From: Psychroflexus tropicus DSM 15496
GTDB taxonomy: Bacteria > Bacteroidota > Bacteroidia > Flavobacteriales > Flavobacteriaceae
Direction of reading: 5' to 3'
Assembly: GCF_000378765.1 (NCBI RefSeq)
Contig: NZ_KB905343.1
Location: 190,914-254,913, forward strand
DNA: 64,000 nucleotides
The notes beneath the pieces are model-generated. The model worked only from the letters and a program-made list of their open reading frames with translations, ran no database searches and was not told the DNA's origin. The position numbers and the translations under genes are program-made. Positions 35,147 to 43,312 of this stretch are shown here, one piece after another. The number at the start of each line of letters is the position of its first letter. The first letter of the stretch is position 1.

Positions 35147-36427
35147 ATGTCCTTAAAAGCTAATGATCCTTCAAGAAAAACATGGTTGGATCTTCCAGAT
35201 AATACCGATTTTCCTATCCAAAACATCCCTTTTGGAGTTTTTCTTACCCGAGATGATATCATTACCATAGGGACTCGAATAGGAGATTATGCAATAGACC
35301 TAGGCGCTCTTCACCAGCTTGGCTATTTTAAAGATATTCCCTTAACAGATGATATCTTTCTTCAAGATACGCTTAATGATTTTATTGCAGATGGGAGGAA
35401 AACATGGAGAGCGGTGAGGAATAGGGTTGCTGAATTATTTGATGCGACCAACGACGAATTAAAGTCTAACGCAAAAGACAGGGAAACCATATTATTTACC
35501 TTGGACGAGATCGAAATGCAGATGCCTGTTCAGGTAGGAGATTATACAGATTTTTATTCGAGTAAAGAACATGCGACCAATGTTGGTAAAATGTTTCGTG
35601 ATCCAGAAAACGCGTTATTGCCTAACTGGCTGCATGCGCCCATTGGTTACCATGGTAGAAGCTCTTCTATTGTACCCAGTGGTATACCTATTCATCGTCC
35701 ACAAGGTCAAAAGTTACCTAAAGGATCTGATGAACCTATTTTTGGACCTACACGTCATCTCGATTTTGAATTGGAAACGGCTTTTATCACCACAGCCAGT
35801 AATCACTTGGGCGAACCTATACCCGCTGCAGAAGCAGAAGAGTATATTTTCGGTATGGTTCTTTTTAACGACTGGAGTGCCAGAGACCTCCAGAAATGGG
35901 AGTATCAGCCTCTTGGACCATTTTTAGGTAAGAATTTTGGTTGCTCAATTTCACCCTGGATCGTCACTCTAGATGCTCTAGAGCCCTTTAGAGTAGAAGG
36001 ACCGGCGCCAGTGAAAAAATTATTACCATACCTGGAAACTCAAGGTAAAAAGAGCTTTGATATTAGCTTAACAGTGTCTATCACTCCAGATCGAGGAGAA
36101 GAAACTGTCATTACCAAGTCCAATTTTAAGTATATGTATTGGAATATGAGTCAACAATTGGCTCACCACACCGTCAATGGCTGCCCTGTGAACAGTGGTG
36201 ACCTTATGGCTAGTGGTACCATTTCAGGACCAACCCCAGAATCCTACGGCTCTATGCTAGAGTTATCCTGGAACGGTTCCAAGCCTGTCAAATTGAAAGA
36301 CGGTCAGGAGCGTAGATTTATTGAAGATAATGATACGGTAACCATGAGAGGGTATTGCCAGAATTATGAAGTAAGAATAGGATTTGGAGAAGTTTCTACT
36401 AAAATTTTACCAGTTTTTAAAACCTAG
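35147..36427 (+). CDS. fahA: Fumarylacetoacetase
   Basis: Fumarylacetoacetate hydrolase performs the last step of tyrosine catabolism, giving fumarate and acetoacetate. The 426 residues show the bidomain form: an N-terminal SH3-like domain with DFPIQNIPFGVF, and the catalytic FAH domain with VGDYTDFYSSKEHATNVG (catalytic His), NWLHAPIGYHGRSSSIVPSG, DFELETAFI, the metal region FGMVLFNDWSARDLQ and SGDLMASGTISGP. No other tyrosine-catabolism genes are in the window. It ends 1 nt before the stop of the converging DCC gene. Confidence 0.95.
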   Translation: MSLKANDPSRKTWLDLPDNTDFPIQNIPFGVFLTRDDIITIGTRIGDYAIDLGALHQLGYFKDIPLTDDIFLQDTLNDFIADGRKTWRAVRNRVAELFDATNDELKSNAKDRETILFTLDEIEMQMPVQVGDYTDFYSSKEHATNVGKMFRDPENALLPNWLHAPIGYHGRSSSIVPSGIPIHRPQGQKLPKGSDEPIFGPTRHLDFELETAFITTASNHLGEPIPAAEAEEYIFGMVLFNDWSARDLQKWEYQPLGPFLGKNFGCSISPWIVTLDALEPFRVEGPAPVKKLLPYLETQGKKSFDISLTVSITPDRGEETVITKSNFKYMYWNMSQQLAHHTVNGCPVNSGDLMASGTISGPTPESYGSMLELSWNGSKPVKLKDGQERRFIEDNDTVTMRGYCQNYEVRIGFGEVSTKILPVFKT

Positions 36428-36428
36428 A

Positions 36429-36845
36429 TTAAGTCGCTAGAAACTTAGATTGTTCATCAGGGTTTGGCATCGGACAGGTTTCCGTTTTTCCAAACCACTG
36501 ATAACGATGTTTAGCTACAAAATCATAAACCAAATTTCTAAGCCCTTCAGGTAAGTATAAGAATATGCTTAATACGGGATAGAGTTTAGATAAATCTTTA
36601 CAAATTTCAAGGGCTGCAGTAGATTTAATGTAATAGGCATTTCCAGGATCTATTAAAACGATAGAATCAATAGTTGAAGTGTCAATACCACGTTCTTTAG
36701 TCAATTCTCTACCCAAATCACTTTCCAGTGATGCAAATCGAAAGGTATCTTTTTTATCTCTTTTGATGATAAATCTGACTGATGCGTTACAGAAATTGCA
36801 AACGCCATCGAACAGAACTATTTTTTTTCCTTCTGGTAAATTCAT
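36429..36845 (-). CDS. DCC family thiol-disulfide oxidoreductase-like protein (DUF393)
   Basis: A 138-residue protein starting with the family hallmark IVLFDGVCNFCNASVRFI, where DGVC and the CxxC pair give the DCC family its name. RFASLESDLG and the tail AKHRYQWFGKTETCPMPN are also typical. Family members are presumed disulfide oxidoreductases of thioredoxin-like fold; no substrate is known. The start overlaps the end of the mutS2-like gene by 4 nt (ATGA), so translation is coupled. Confidence 0.88.
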   Translation of the reverse strand: MNLPEGKKIVLFDGVCNFCNASVRFIIKRDKKDTFRFASLESDLGRELTKERGIDTSTIDSIVLIDPGNAYYIKSTAALEICKDLSKLYPVLSIFLYLPEGLRNLVYDFVAKHRYQWFGKTETCPMPNPDEQSKFLAT

Positions 36846-39019
36846 TTTTTGGCTCTTTTTACCAACTCTAATTGATCTTCAGCAACGCTCGTTGTAAACA
36901 TACCGTAATTTACAACAACTTTTCCTTTTTCAAACTTATCGATGGTACCTACAGCTCGTCCGTCAAAAAGTCTCACAGAATCTCCTTCGTATAATTTTGG
37001 TCGTTCTGGAGTTTTCGAATGTTCTTCGTCTCTCTTGGATTTTTCTTTTTTCTTTTTTGTTCTTATTTTTTCTACTTTCTTCTGCGCTTCTTCCTTTATC
37101 TTTTTTTCTTTTTCACGCTGAATCTTTTCTTCTTTCCGCGTTTGCTTGATTCGTTTCGAATTTTCACGTTCAATAACTTTTAAAACATTGGAGTAAAGTT
37201 GCTTTTTGTTTTTATTGTTAAAGTATTGCAAGCCTATCTTATCGATTTTTTCACCTATTCCAATCATCCGTTGGTGGCTATCGTACAACTCCTGATAATT
37301 TTCAAGCTTTTGCTGAATCTTAGAATTAATTTCATCTAGCTTCTCTTGCTCTTTTTGAGTTTCATCGGTCTTAGACTTTAATTCAGAATTGGTTTTAGCA
37401 AGTTTGGAGCGTTCCATCTGAAGCTTGGCAATGCTTTTGTCAAATCTGATTTTACCTCGCTCTACCTTTTTCTTTGCTCGGTTAATCAAGCTATAAGGGA
37501 TTCCGTTTTTTTGAGCAACTTCAAAGGTAAATGAACTTCCAGCTTCTCCAAGTTTTAATTCAAACAAGGGCTCCATCGTATAACTATCAAAAGCCATATT
37601 CGCATTAACGATTTCAGAATTCTCATTAGCCATCATTTTAAGATTGGCATAATGTGTCGTGATGATACCGTAGGCTTTATTTTCATGGAAGACTTCCAGA
37701 AACGTCTCTGCTAATGCACCCCCAAGTTCAGGGTCAGTTCCTGTTCCAAACTCATCGATGAGAAATAAGGTTTTGTCATCGCAGGCCTTCAAAAACTTCC
37801 GCATATTTTTAAGGCGGTAACTATAGGTACTTAGGTGATTTTCTATACTTTGATTATCGCCAATATCGGTTAAGATTTTATCAAAAAAACATATTCTGGA
37901 ATATTCATGTACAGGAACCAGCATGCCAGATTGAAGCATGATCTGAACCAAACCTATCGTTTTTAAAGTAATACTTTTACCCCCAGCATTTGGTCCTGAA
38001 ATCACTATAATTTGTTGTTTTTCATTTAAGGTGATATCTTGAGCGTATGTCTTTTTTCCTATTTTATTATGATTGATGAGTAATAAGGGATGAAAAGCAT
38101 CTTTTAAATAGATTTCCTTTTCAGTGGTGATTTTAGGGAGAAGACCTTCGTACAACTCTGCGTATTTTACTTTGGCAGATACCAGATCAACTTCACTTAA
38201 ATAATTTTGATATTGTTGTAAAAGCTCAATATAAGGCCTTAGAAAATCAGTGAGTGCTTTTAAAATTCTATTAACCTCCTCTTTTTCTTCATACTCAGCT
38301 TCATTCAGTTCTCGCTCACTTTGTTGAGTTTCTTCTGGCTGAATGTAAACAATATTTCCAGACTTAGAACTACCCAACATTGATCCCTTCACCTTTCGCT
38401 TATGCATTGCTGTAACAGCTAATACTCTTACGTTATCTACAACAGATTCCCTAATGTCATCTAGATAGCCATAACTACTGTATTTTGAAAGTGCCTTGGA
38501 AAAACTAGAATTTATTTTCCCTTTAGCTATGTTTATGGTTTTTCGTATCCTGAAGAGTTCCGGAGTTGCATCATTTTTGATTTCCCCAAATTTATCGATG
38601 ATTCTTCGAATCTCATCTACAATTGAGGTGGTATATTCTATAGGTTGGGTGGACCTGAAAAGGTTGGGGTATAGCTCTTTATATTTTTCAAAAAATTTAA
38701 TGTGTATATTAGTAGTATCAGATAAGTTGAGAATTTTTCTGAAACCATTCAGTTCCATGACAGACCCTTCAATATTTAATATCTTGATCGCTTCATCTAC
38801 GCTTTCGAATCCGTGATTTGGTATTGGTTTTTCTTGTAAGGCGGAAGATTTGTATTCCTCAGTTTGATGAAGATGAAAATAAATAGATTTATAACTCTTA
38901 TATGGCTTCAGGTGAAGAGCTTTATGTTTACCCTTTTCAGTGATGCAATATTCGCTCAATTGTGAGCAAATTGTAGGAAATTCTAAATCTATTAAGGCTT
39001 TTTCGCTTATGTTTATCAT
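36842..39019 (-). CDS. MutS2-like ATPase without Smr domain
   Basis: A 725-residue MutS-family protein. The Walker A is ISGPNAGGKSITLKTIGL, Walker B TLFLIDEFGTGTDPELGG, followed by GIITTHYANLKMMA. These belong to the MutS2 branch, which processes recombination intermediates or collided ribosomes and does not do mismatch repair. After the ATPase there is a long Lys/Glu-rich coiled-coil segment and a C-terminal KOW-like bit (EGDSVRLFDGRAVGTIDKFE). The C-terminal Smr nuclease domain of classical MutS2 is absent. The DCC gene is coupled downstream. Confidence 0.85.
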   Translation of the reverse strand: MINISEKALIDLEFPTICSQLSEYCITEKGKHKALHLKPYKSYKSIYFHLHQTEEYKSSALQEKPIPNHGFESVDEAIKILNIEGSVMELNGFRKILNLSDTTNIHIKFFEKYKELYPNLFRSTQPIEYTTSIVDEIRRIIDKFGEIKNDATPELFRIRKTINIAKGKINSSFSKALSKYSSYGYLDDIRESVVDNVRVLAVTAMHKRKVKGSMLGSSKSGNIVYIQPEETQQSERELNEAEYEEKEEVNRILKALTDFLRPYIELLQQYQNYLSEVDLVSAKVKYAELYEGLLPKITTEKEIYLKDAFHPLLLINHNKIGKKTYAQDITLNEKQQIIVISGPNAGGKSITLKTIGLVQIMLQSGMLVPVHEYSRICFFDKILTDIGDNQSIENHLSTYSYRLKNMRKFLKACDDKTLFLIDEFGTGTDPELGGALAETFLEVFHENKAYGIITTHYANLKMMANENSEIVNANMAFDSYTMEPLFELKLGEAGSSFTFEVAQKNGIPYSLINRAKKKVERGKIRFDKSIAKLQMERSKLAKTNSELKSKTDETQKEQEKLDEINSKIQQKLENYQELYDSHQRMIGIGEKIDKIGLQYFNNKNKKQLYSNVLKVIERENSKRIKQTRKEEKIQREKEKKIKEEAQKKVEKIRTKKKKEKSKRDEEHSKTPERPKLYEGDSVRLFDGRAVGTIDKFEKGKVVVNYGMFTTSVAEDQLELVKRAKK

Positions 39020-39045
39020 ACTAAAATTCTACATTCGTAGTTTCA

Positions 39046-39053
39046 CAAAAATA
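39046..39053 (-). promoter_or_regulatory. -7 element TATTTTTG before the mutS2-like gene
   Basis: Matches TAnnTTTG on the minus strand, 26 nt upstream of the mutS2-like ATG, in the 44-nt divergent gap to ung. No -33 is visible because it would lie inside ung. Confidence 0.35.
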
Positions 39054-39063
39054 CGCATAATTA

Positions 39064-39729
39064 ATGGAGGTTCAGATTGAAGCAAATTGGAAAAGTATCT
39101 TAAAAGATGAGTTCGAAAAGCCTTATTTCAGTGATTTGATACAATTTGTGAAGTCTGAGTACAAATCCTATCAATGTTATCCTAAGGGATCTGATATTTT
39201 TAAAGCATTTGATTATTGTCCTTTTGATGACACAAAGGTGGTGATACTAGGCCAGGATCCGTACCACGGGCCTGGACAGGCTCACGGTCTTTGTTTTTCT
39301 GTCCCTAAAGGTATACCAATTCCCCCCTCATTAATTAATATTTATAGAGAGTTGAAAACTGACGTTGATTTGGAAATACCAGACCACGGAAATCTCGAAT
39401 CCTGGGCTAGGCAAGGCGTTTTATTGCTTAATGCCACCCTAACGGTTAGGGCTCATGAAGCCGGGAGTCACCAAAACAAAGGCTGGGAACTGTTTACAGA
39501 TGAAGTGATCAAAAAACTATCTCAGGAAAAAGTAGGCTTGATTTTTTTACTTTGGGGTGGCTATGCTAAAAAGAAATCAAAACTTATCAATGCTTCAAAA
39601 CACTATATCCTAACCTCTGGACATCCATCGCCACTAAGTGCTAATAGAGGGTATTGGTTTGGAAATAAGCATTTTAGTAAAACCAATGCGTTATTAGATC
39701 AGCAAAATAAGAGTAAAATAACCTGGTAA
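39064..39729 (+). CDS. ung: Uracil-DNA glycosylase, family 1
   Basis: UNG removes uracil from DNA to start base excision repair. The 221-residue sequence has the catalytic water-activating loop LGQDPYHGPGQAHGLCFSV, the KGIPIPPSLINIYREL segment, LLLNATLTV, and the DNA-intercalation loop GHPSPLSANRGYWFGNKHFS. Length is typical. It is divergently oriented from the mutS2-like gene, so two DNA-maintenance genes share a 44-nt gap. Confidence 0.96.
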   Translation: MEVQIEANWKSILKDEFEKPYFSDLIQFVKSEYKSYQCYPKGSDIFKAFDYCPFDDTKVVILGQDPYHGPGQAHGLCFSVPKGIPIPPSLINIYRELKTDVDLEIPDHGNLESWARQGVLLLNATLTVRAHEAGSHQNKGWELFTDEVIKKLSQEKVGLIFLLWGGYAKKKSKLINASKHYILTSGHPSPLSANRGYWFGNKHFSKTNALLDQQNKSKITW

Positions 39730-39730
39730 T

Positions 39731-39910
39731 TTATTTATCTGCAAATACTGTATGAGACTCAGTTTTGCGCTCTGAAAATAGTTTAGGGGTATTGACCTTC
39801 AGCTTCTTTTTCTTAGCTTTTTTTAATTGTGAATCTCCACAATCACAGCTTAATTTTAAAAGCAAGAAATTAATCAATAATAAAGAAACTATAATGATAA
39901 GAATAATCAT
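39731..39910 (-). CDS. Small membrane-anchored protein of 59 residues
   Basis: The minus strand has ATG at 39910, a hydrophobic N-terminal helix (MIILIIIVSLLLINFLLLKL), then two cysteines (SCDCGDS), a Lys block (KKAKKKKLKV) and a hydrophilic tail. That is a single-pass membrane protein with a cytoplasmic basic region. I recognise no family. It occupies a 250-nt space between convergent and divergent neighbours and may be a real small protein; the strong hydrophobic-then-basic pattern argues for it. Confidence 0.5.
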   Translation of the reverse strand: MIILIIIVSLLLINFLLLKLSCDCGDSQLKKAKKKKLKVNTPKLFSERKTESHTVFADK

Positions 39911-39985
39911 ATTAAATTTTGGTTTTTAGAATGAAAGTTATTCTTTTACAAGAAGATGTAAATAGTGTTGATTGGTTGCGCGAAT

Positions 39986-40831
39986 TTAGAAAATAATTTC
40001 AGAATAGGGTTTTTCGTGGTCAATAAGATTTAAGTCTTTTAATCTTTTTTGAGTTAGATTAACGTCAGTTTCACCTATTTGTTCTTGGCTCCAAGTGGTT
40101 ATTTCTAACCAATCCTGAATATCTTTAATGTCTAATTCATATCGTTTAGAAATTAGCTCTTTGATATTAGGAATGCTTTTCAAAGACTTACTTTTTAAAT
40201 TTAAGGGATTCAGTAGATTCAGGACCAGTTTGGAATTTGTGCTAAGAAATTCTTTAGTGGTGACAATTACAAAGCATGGCCATGGGGTAGGTTCATCACC
40301 AAGACGTCTAAAAATCCCTTGGTCTACAAGTGGTTTTGTTGTGAAATGTTCCCAAAGAAAGTAACTTGAAGTTCCATCAGCTAAAGACTCCTTAGCCCCT
40401 TTTAAGTTTTGAGTCGTCTGAAATTTAAGTTTTTTCGTATCCCAGTCTTGATTATTTGCGTGAACATATGTCATTAAATGCGATCCAGAACCAAACCTAC
40501 TTATAGCAGCAGTTTTATTTTTAAGATCTTCAACTTCTTGAAAAGTTGAATCGGCATGTACGTGTATTCCCCAAAGTAAAGGAGATTTAACATAGGTCTG
40601 TAAAATTTTGAATGGACTTCCGTCACAAATTTCTTTTATACAACCTTCAGTAAGCATTACTGCAATATCAATTTCATCTGCTTTTAAAGCCTCACTCATT
40701 TCGCCTGTACCTCCATGAAAGTCTTTCCAAACCACTTCAATACCATTAGACTTGAAGTCATTGTCTTCGATGCATAAATGCCACGGTAAATTAAAATGTT
40801 CTGGAACGCCTCCTATCCTAACTTTGGTCAT
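39986..40831 (-). CDS. Cytosolic periplasmic-binding-protein-like protein (NMT1/THI5-like)
   Basis: The 281-residue protein has the two-lobed substrate-binding fold of the NMT1/THI5/SsuA type: VRIGGVPEHFNLPWHLCIED, EALKADEIDIAVMLTEGCI, LKNKTAAISRFGSGSHLMTY and PWPCFVIVTTKEFL. It lacks any signal peptide or lipobox and starts directly at the first fold strand, so it should stay in the cytosol. No ABC permease or ATPase is nearby. It follows a nucleoside phosphorylase gene by 17 nt and is probably its operon partner. Candidate ligands are a nucleoside, a pyrimidine or a phosphate sugar; this is inference from the neighbour. Confidence 0.78.
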   Translation of the reverse strand: MTKVRIGGVPEHFNLPWHLCIEDNDFKSNGIEVVWKDFHGGTGEMSEALKADEIDIAVMLTEGCIKEICDGSPFKILQTYVKSPLLWGIHVHADSTFQEVEDLKNKTAAISRFGSGSHLMTYVHANNQDWDTKKLKFQTTQNLKGAKESLADGTSSYFLWEHFTTKPLVDQGIFRRLGDEPTPWPCFVIVTTKEFLSTNSKLVLNLLNPLNLKSKSLKSIPNIKELISKRYELDIKDIQDWLEITTWSQEQIGETDVNLTQKRLKDLNLIDHEKPYSEIIF

Positions 40832-40848
40832 AATTAAATTTTGGAATT

Positions 40849-41721
40849 CTAAAATTTAGAGAGTTTATCCAGACTAAGCTTGATTAACTCTTCTACAAGA
40901 CCTTTTGGGTCTTTACTAAACTCTCCTGTTGAGCGGTTAGCAATAATAGCATTTAAGGATAAGGCTCTATGCCCTAAAAGTTTTGCAAGACAAAAGATAG
41001 CACTAGTTTCCATTTCGAGATTGGTGATAGTTTTATCTTGAAATTCAAAATCTACCAATTGGTCTATAAAATCAGGATCCTGAGTGCTCAATCTTAGGGT
41101 TCTTCCTTGGGGGCCATAAAAGCCTAGATTAGTGCCCGTAAATCCACTGATGATATTTTTTTCACCCTTAAATAAACTCATCAATTCTTCATCGGCATCA
41201 ACTATGTAAGGTTTAGGTTTTTTTGGTGAAATTTTTAAGTGATCGCACAATGCTTTAGTGGCTGCCTCATTTTCTATATTATTTTGATAGTAATGAAGAA
41301 GACCATCAAAGCCTACTCCTGCTTCGCTCATCACAAATTTATCAAGCTCAACATGAGGTTGTATACCTCCAGAAGTTCCTATTCTAACAATGTTAAGTCG
41401 CTGAGTCTTGGCTTTAACTTCTCGAGTTTCAAAATCGATATTAATCAATGCATCTAATTCATTCAATACTATATCAATGTTATCAATACCAATACCCGTC
41501 GATATAACAGACATCTTTTTGCCTTTATAAAAACCGGTTTGCGTTTTAAATTCTCTTTTTTGAGTTTCAAAAATGATCTCATCAAAATAAGAGGTTACTT
41601 TCGTTACACGATCCTGGTCTCCAACTGTTATGATGGTATCTGCCAGATGTTCTGGTTTGAGGTTGAGATGATAAATACTACCATCTGGATTCAATATTAA
41701 TTCCGAAGATGCTATAGGCAT
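40849..41721 (-). CDS. Nucleoside phosphorylase family protein (uridine phosphorylase-like)
   Basis: A 290-residue phosphorylase-superfamily enzyme. ADTIITVGDQDRVTKV gives the phosphate loop, VISTGIGIDNIDIVLNEL the second phosphate site, RIGTSGGIQPHVELD the base site and NLEMETSAIFCLAKLLG the ribose-binding Glu-Met-Glu. The pattern is that of uridine phosphorylase, which splits nucleosides with phosphate into base and ribose 1-phosphate. Its operon partner downstream is the cytosolic binding-protein-like gene, which suggests the two work on a shared small molecule. Confidence 0.85.
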   Translation of the reverse strand: MPIASSELILNPDGSIYHLNLKPEHLADTIITVGDQDRVTKVTSYFDEIIFETQKREFKTQTGFYKGKKMSVISTGIGIDNIDIVLNELDALINIDFETREVKAKTQRLNIVRIGTSGGIQPHVELDKFVMSEAGVGFDGLLHYYQNNIENEAATKALCDHLKISPKKPKPYIVDADEELMSLFKGEKNIISGFTGTNLGFYGPQGRTLRLSTQDPDFIDQLVDFEFQDKTITNLEMETSAIFCLAKLLGHRALSLNAIIANRSTGEFSKDPKGLVEELIKLSLDKLSKF

Positions 41722-41819
41722 GCTTTATATGTTTTAAGCTAAATAATTTAAGAGATAAATTTTTAAGTTGACTTATCTATCAATAACTAGTAGGTGTAAT
41801 TCAAGATTGGTGATATAAA

Positions 41820-42155
41820 TTAACCACCAACCCTCTTGACGGTAAAACCAAGTTCCTTCAGTAATTTCATGATTTGATCCCGGTAATCTCCCTGTATAAT
41901 GATTTCTTCATTTTTATGACTACCCCCAACACCAATTTCTTTTTTTAAGTATTTGGTCAAATGTTGGAAATCTTTTTTGGCACCATTATACCCCTTTATC
42001 AATGTATTGGGCTTGCCTTTTCGCTTAGAAAATTCACAGATTAAGGGATCTTTTTGAAGCCAAATATCGAGGCGATCACTTTTTGAAGGTTGTTTTTCAT
42101 CTTCCTGAGGTTGATGATCGGGAAATAAATCCTTTAACTGATCTTTTAGATCCAT
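41820..42155 (-). CDS. eIF1/SUI1-like translation factor (YciH family)
   Basis: The 111-residue protein has an N-terminal linker rich in charged residues and a C-terminal SUI1 domain: RKGKPNTLIKGYNGAKKDFQ, YLKKEIGVGGSHKNEEII, IQGDYRDQIMKLLKELGF. In archaea and eukaryotes eIF1/aIF1 monitors start-codon choice; bacterial YciH proteins have the same fold and have been shown to influence initiation fidelity in E. coli. Its start lies 3 nt after the stop of the IPNS-type oxygenase, so the two are co-transcribed. Confidence 0.88.
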   Translation of the reverse strand: MDLKDQLKDLFPDHQPQEDEKQPSKSDRLDIWLQKDPLICEFSKRKGKPNTLIKGYNGAKKDFQHLTKYLKKEIGVGGSHKNEEIIIQGDYRDQIMKLLKELGFTVKRVGG

Positions 42156-42158
42156 AGT

Positions 42159-43109
42159 TTATTCTTTAATCAAACCAATTTCAACTAAACGCTGGTGAAG
42201 AAATTCTCCCGCAGTGATGTCTTCATATTGTTTTGGGTGATCTTCATCAATACATTCCTCTAAGCAATCTAAAGGCATTTCACTTCTCGGGTGCAGAAAG
42301 AAGGGGATGGAGTATCTTGGCTTATCCCAGTCCTCTTTTGGTGGATTGGTGACTCTGTGAATTGTTGACCTCAATTTATTATTGGTATGTCTTTCTAGCA
42401 TATCCCCAACATTGATGACTAGTTCATCCTCTTTAGGTATAGCATCTATCCATTCACCATCTTTACGCTGGACCTGTAATCCACCAGTTGAAGCTCCCAT
42501 TAGTAAAGTGATTAAATTGATATCTCCATGAGCACCAGCTCTTACAGCTCCTTTTGGCTCGGTTTCAATTGGAGGATAATGAATAGGTCTCAAGATTGAG
42601 TTTCCATTACTTGCCCAATGATCGAAATAATGTTCCTCTAAACCGATGTATAAGGCTAAAGCTCTAAGTACATAAATACCAGTTTTCTCTAGCATTTTAT
42701 AAGCTTTCATACCTGCTTCATTAAAGGCGGGCAATTCTTCAACTTTAATATTTTCTGGATAAGTCTCTTTTAAATTGGCGTCTTCGTCTGGTTCCTGCCC
42801 AAAGTGCCAAAATTCCTTAAGATCACCTTCTTTTTTACCTTTAGCATGTTCTTTTCCAAATGATATATAGCCACGCTGTCCTCCAAGATCCTCACGTTCG
42901 TATTTCTTTTTGGTTTCTTCTGGTAAATCAAAAAAGGCTTTCACCTGAGTGTATAATTCCTCTACTAATTTTTCATCTAAAAAATGATGGTTCAAGGCCA
43001 CAAAACCTATTTCTTCATAAGCTGAACCAATTTCGTTTACGAATCTTTGTTTTTTCTTGGGGTCTTCAGAAAGAAAGTCTGCAAGATTTACACTTGGTAT
43101 ATTTGTCAT
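42159..43109 (-). CDS. Isopenicillin N synthase family Fe(II)/2-oxoglutarate-type oxygenase
   Basis: A double-stranded beta-helix oxygenase of about 316 residues. The HxD pair is HGDINLITLLMGAS and the distal His is in LRSTIHRVTNPP; the RYSIPFF segment gives the substrate/co-substrate Arg-x-Ser. The N-terminal DIOX_N half has AYEEIGFVALNHHFLDE. This family includes plant ACC oxidase-like and bacterial IPNS-related enzymes of unknown substrate. ATG 43109 is preferred to the TTG 15 nt upstream. It is the first gene of an operon with the eIF1-like factor. Confidence 0.85.
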   Translation of the reverse strand: MTNIPSVNLADFLSEDPKKKQRFVNEIGSAYEEIGFVALNHHFLDEKLVEELYTQVKAFFDLPEETKKKYEREDLGGQRGYISFGKEHAKGKKEGDLKEFWHFGQEPDEDANLKETYPENIKVEELPAFNEAGMKAYKMLEKTGIYVLRALALYIGLEEHYFDHWASNGNSILRPIHYPPIETEPKGAVRAGAHGDINLITLLMGASTGGLQVQRKDGEWIDAIPKEDELVINVGDMLERHTNNKLRSTIHRVTNPPKEDWDKPRYSIPFFLHPRSEMPLDCLEECIDEDHPKQYEDITAGEFLHQRLVEIGLIKE

Positions 43110-43283
43110 AGATACATGTATCAATTAATCTACAAATTTAATGAATTTTCACCAATTTTCTGTTTCTAGCTCCAACTCTATCTGTCGTGAATAAACTTCT
43201 CACAGATTTTAGTCAGTATTCAGAATCCTGCCATTTATTAGATAATTTTCACAGTCTTGATTTTTTATATGTTTTCAATATGA

Positions 43284-43291
43284 TACATTTG
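43284..43291 (+). promoter_or_regulatory. -7 element TACATTTG before the 2-oxoacid dehydrogenase gene
   Basis: Matches TAnnTTTG, 21 nt before the ATG at 43313. The nearest TTG is 24 nt upstream, rather far for a -33. Confidence 0.4.
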
Positions 43292-43312
43292 ATAGACCAA
43301 TAAACCAATACT

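Noticed and set aside
35571-35927. 118-residue frame inside the fumarylacetoacetase gene
   Set aside because: Same strand, different frame of a confident enzyme gene; composition does not look like a real protein.
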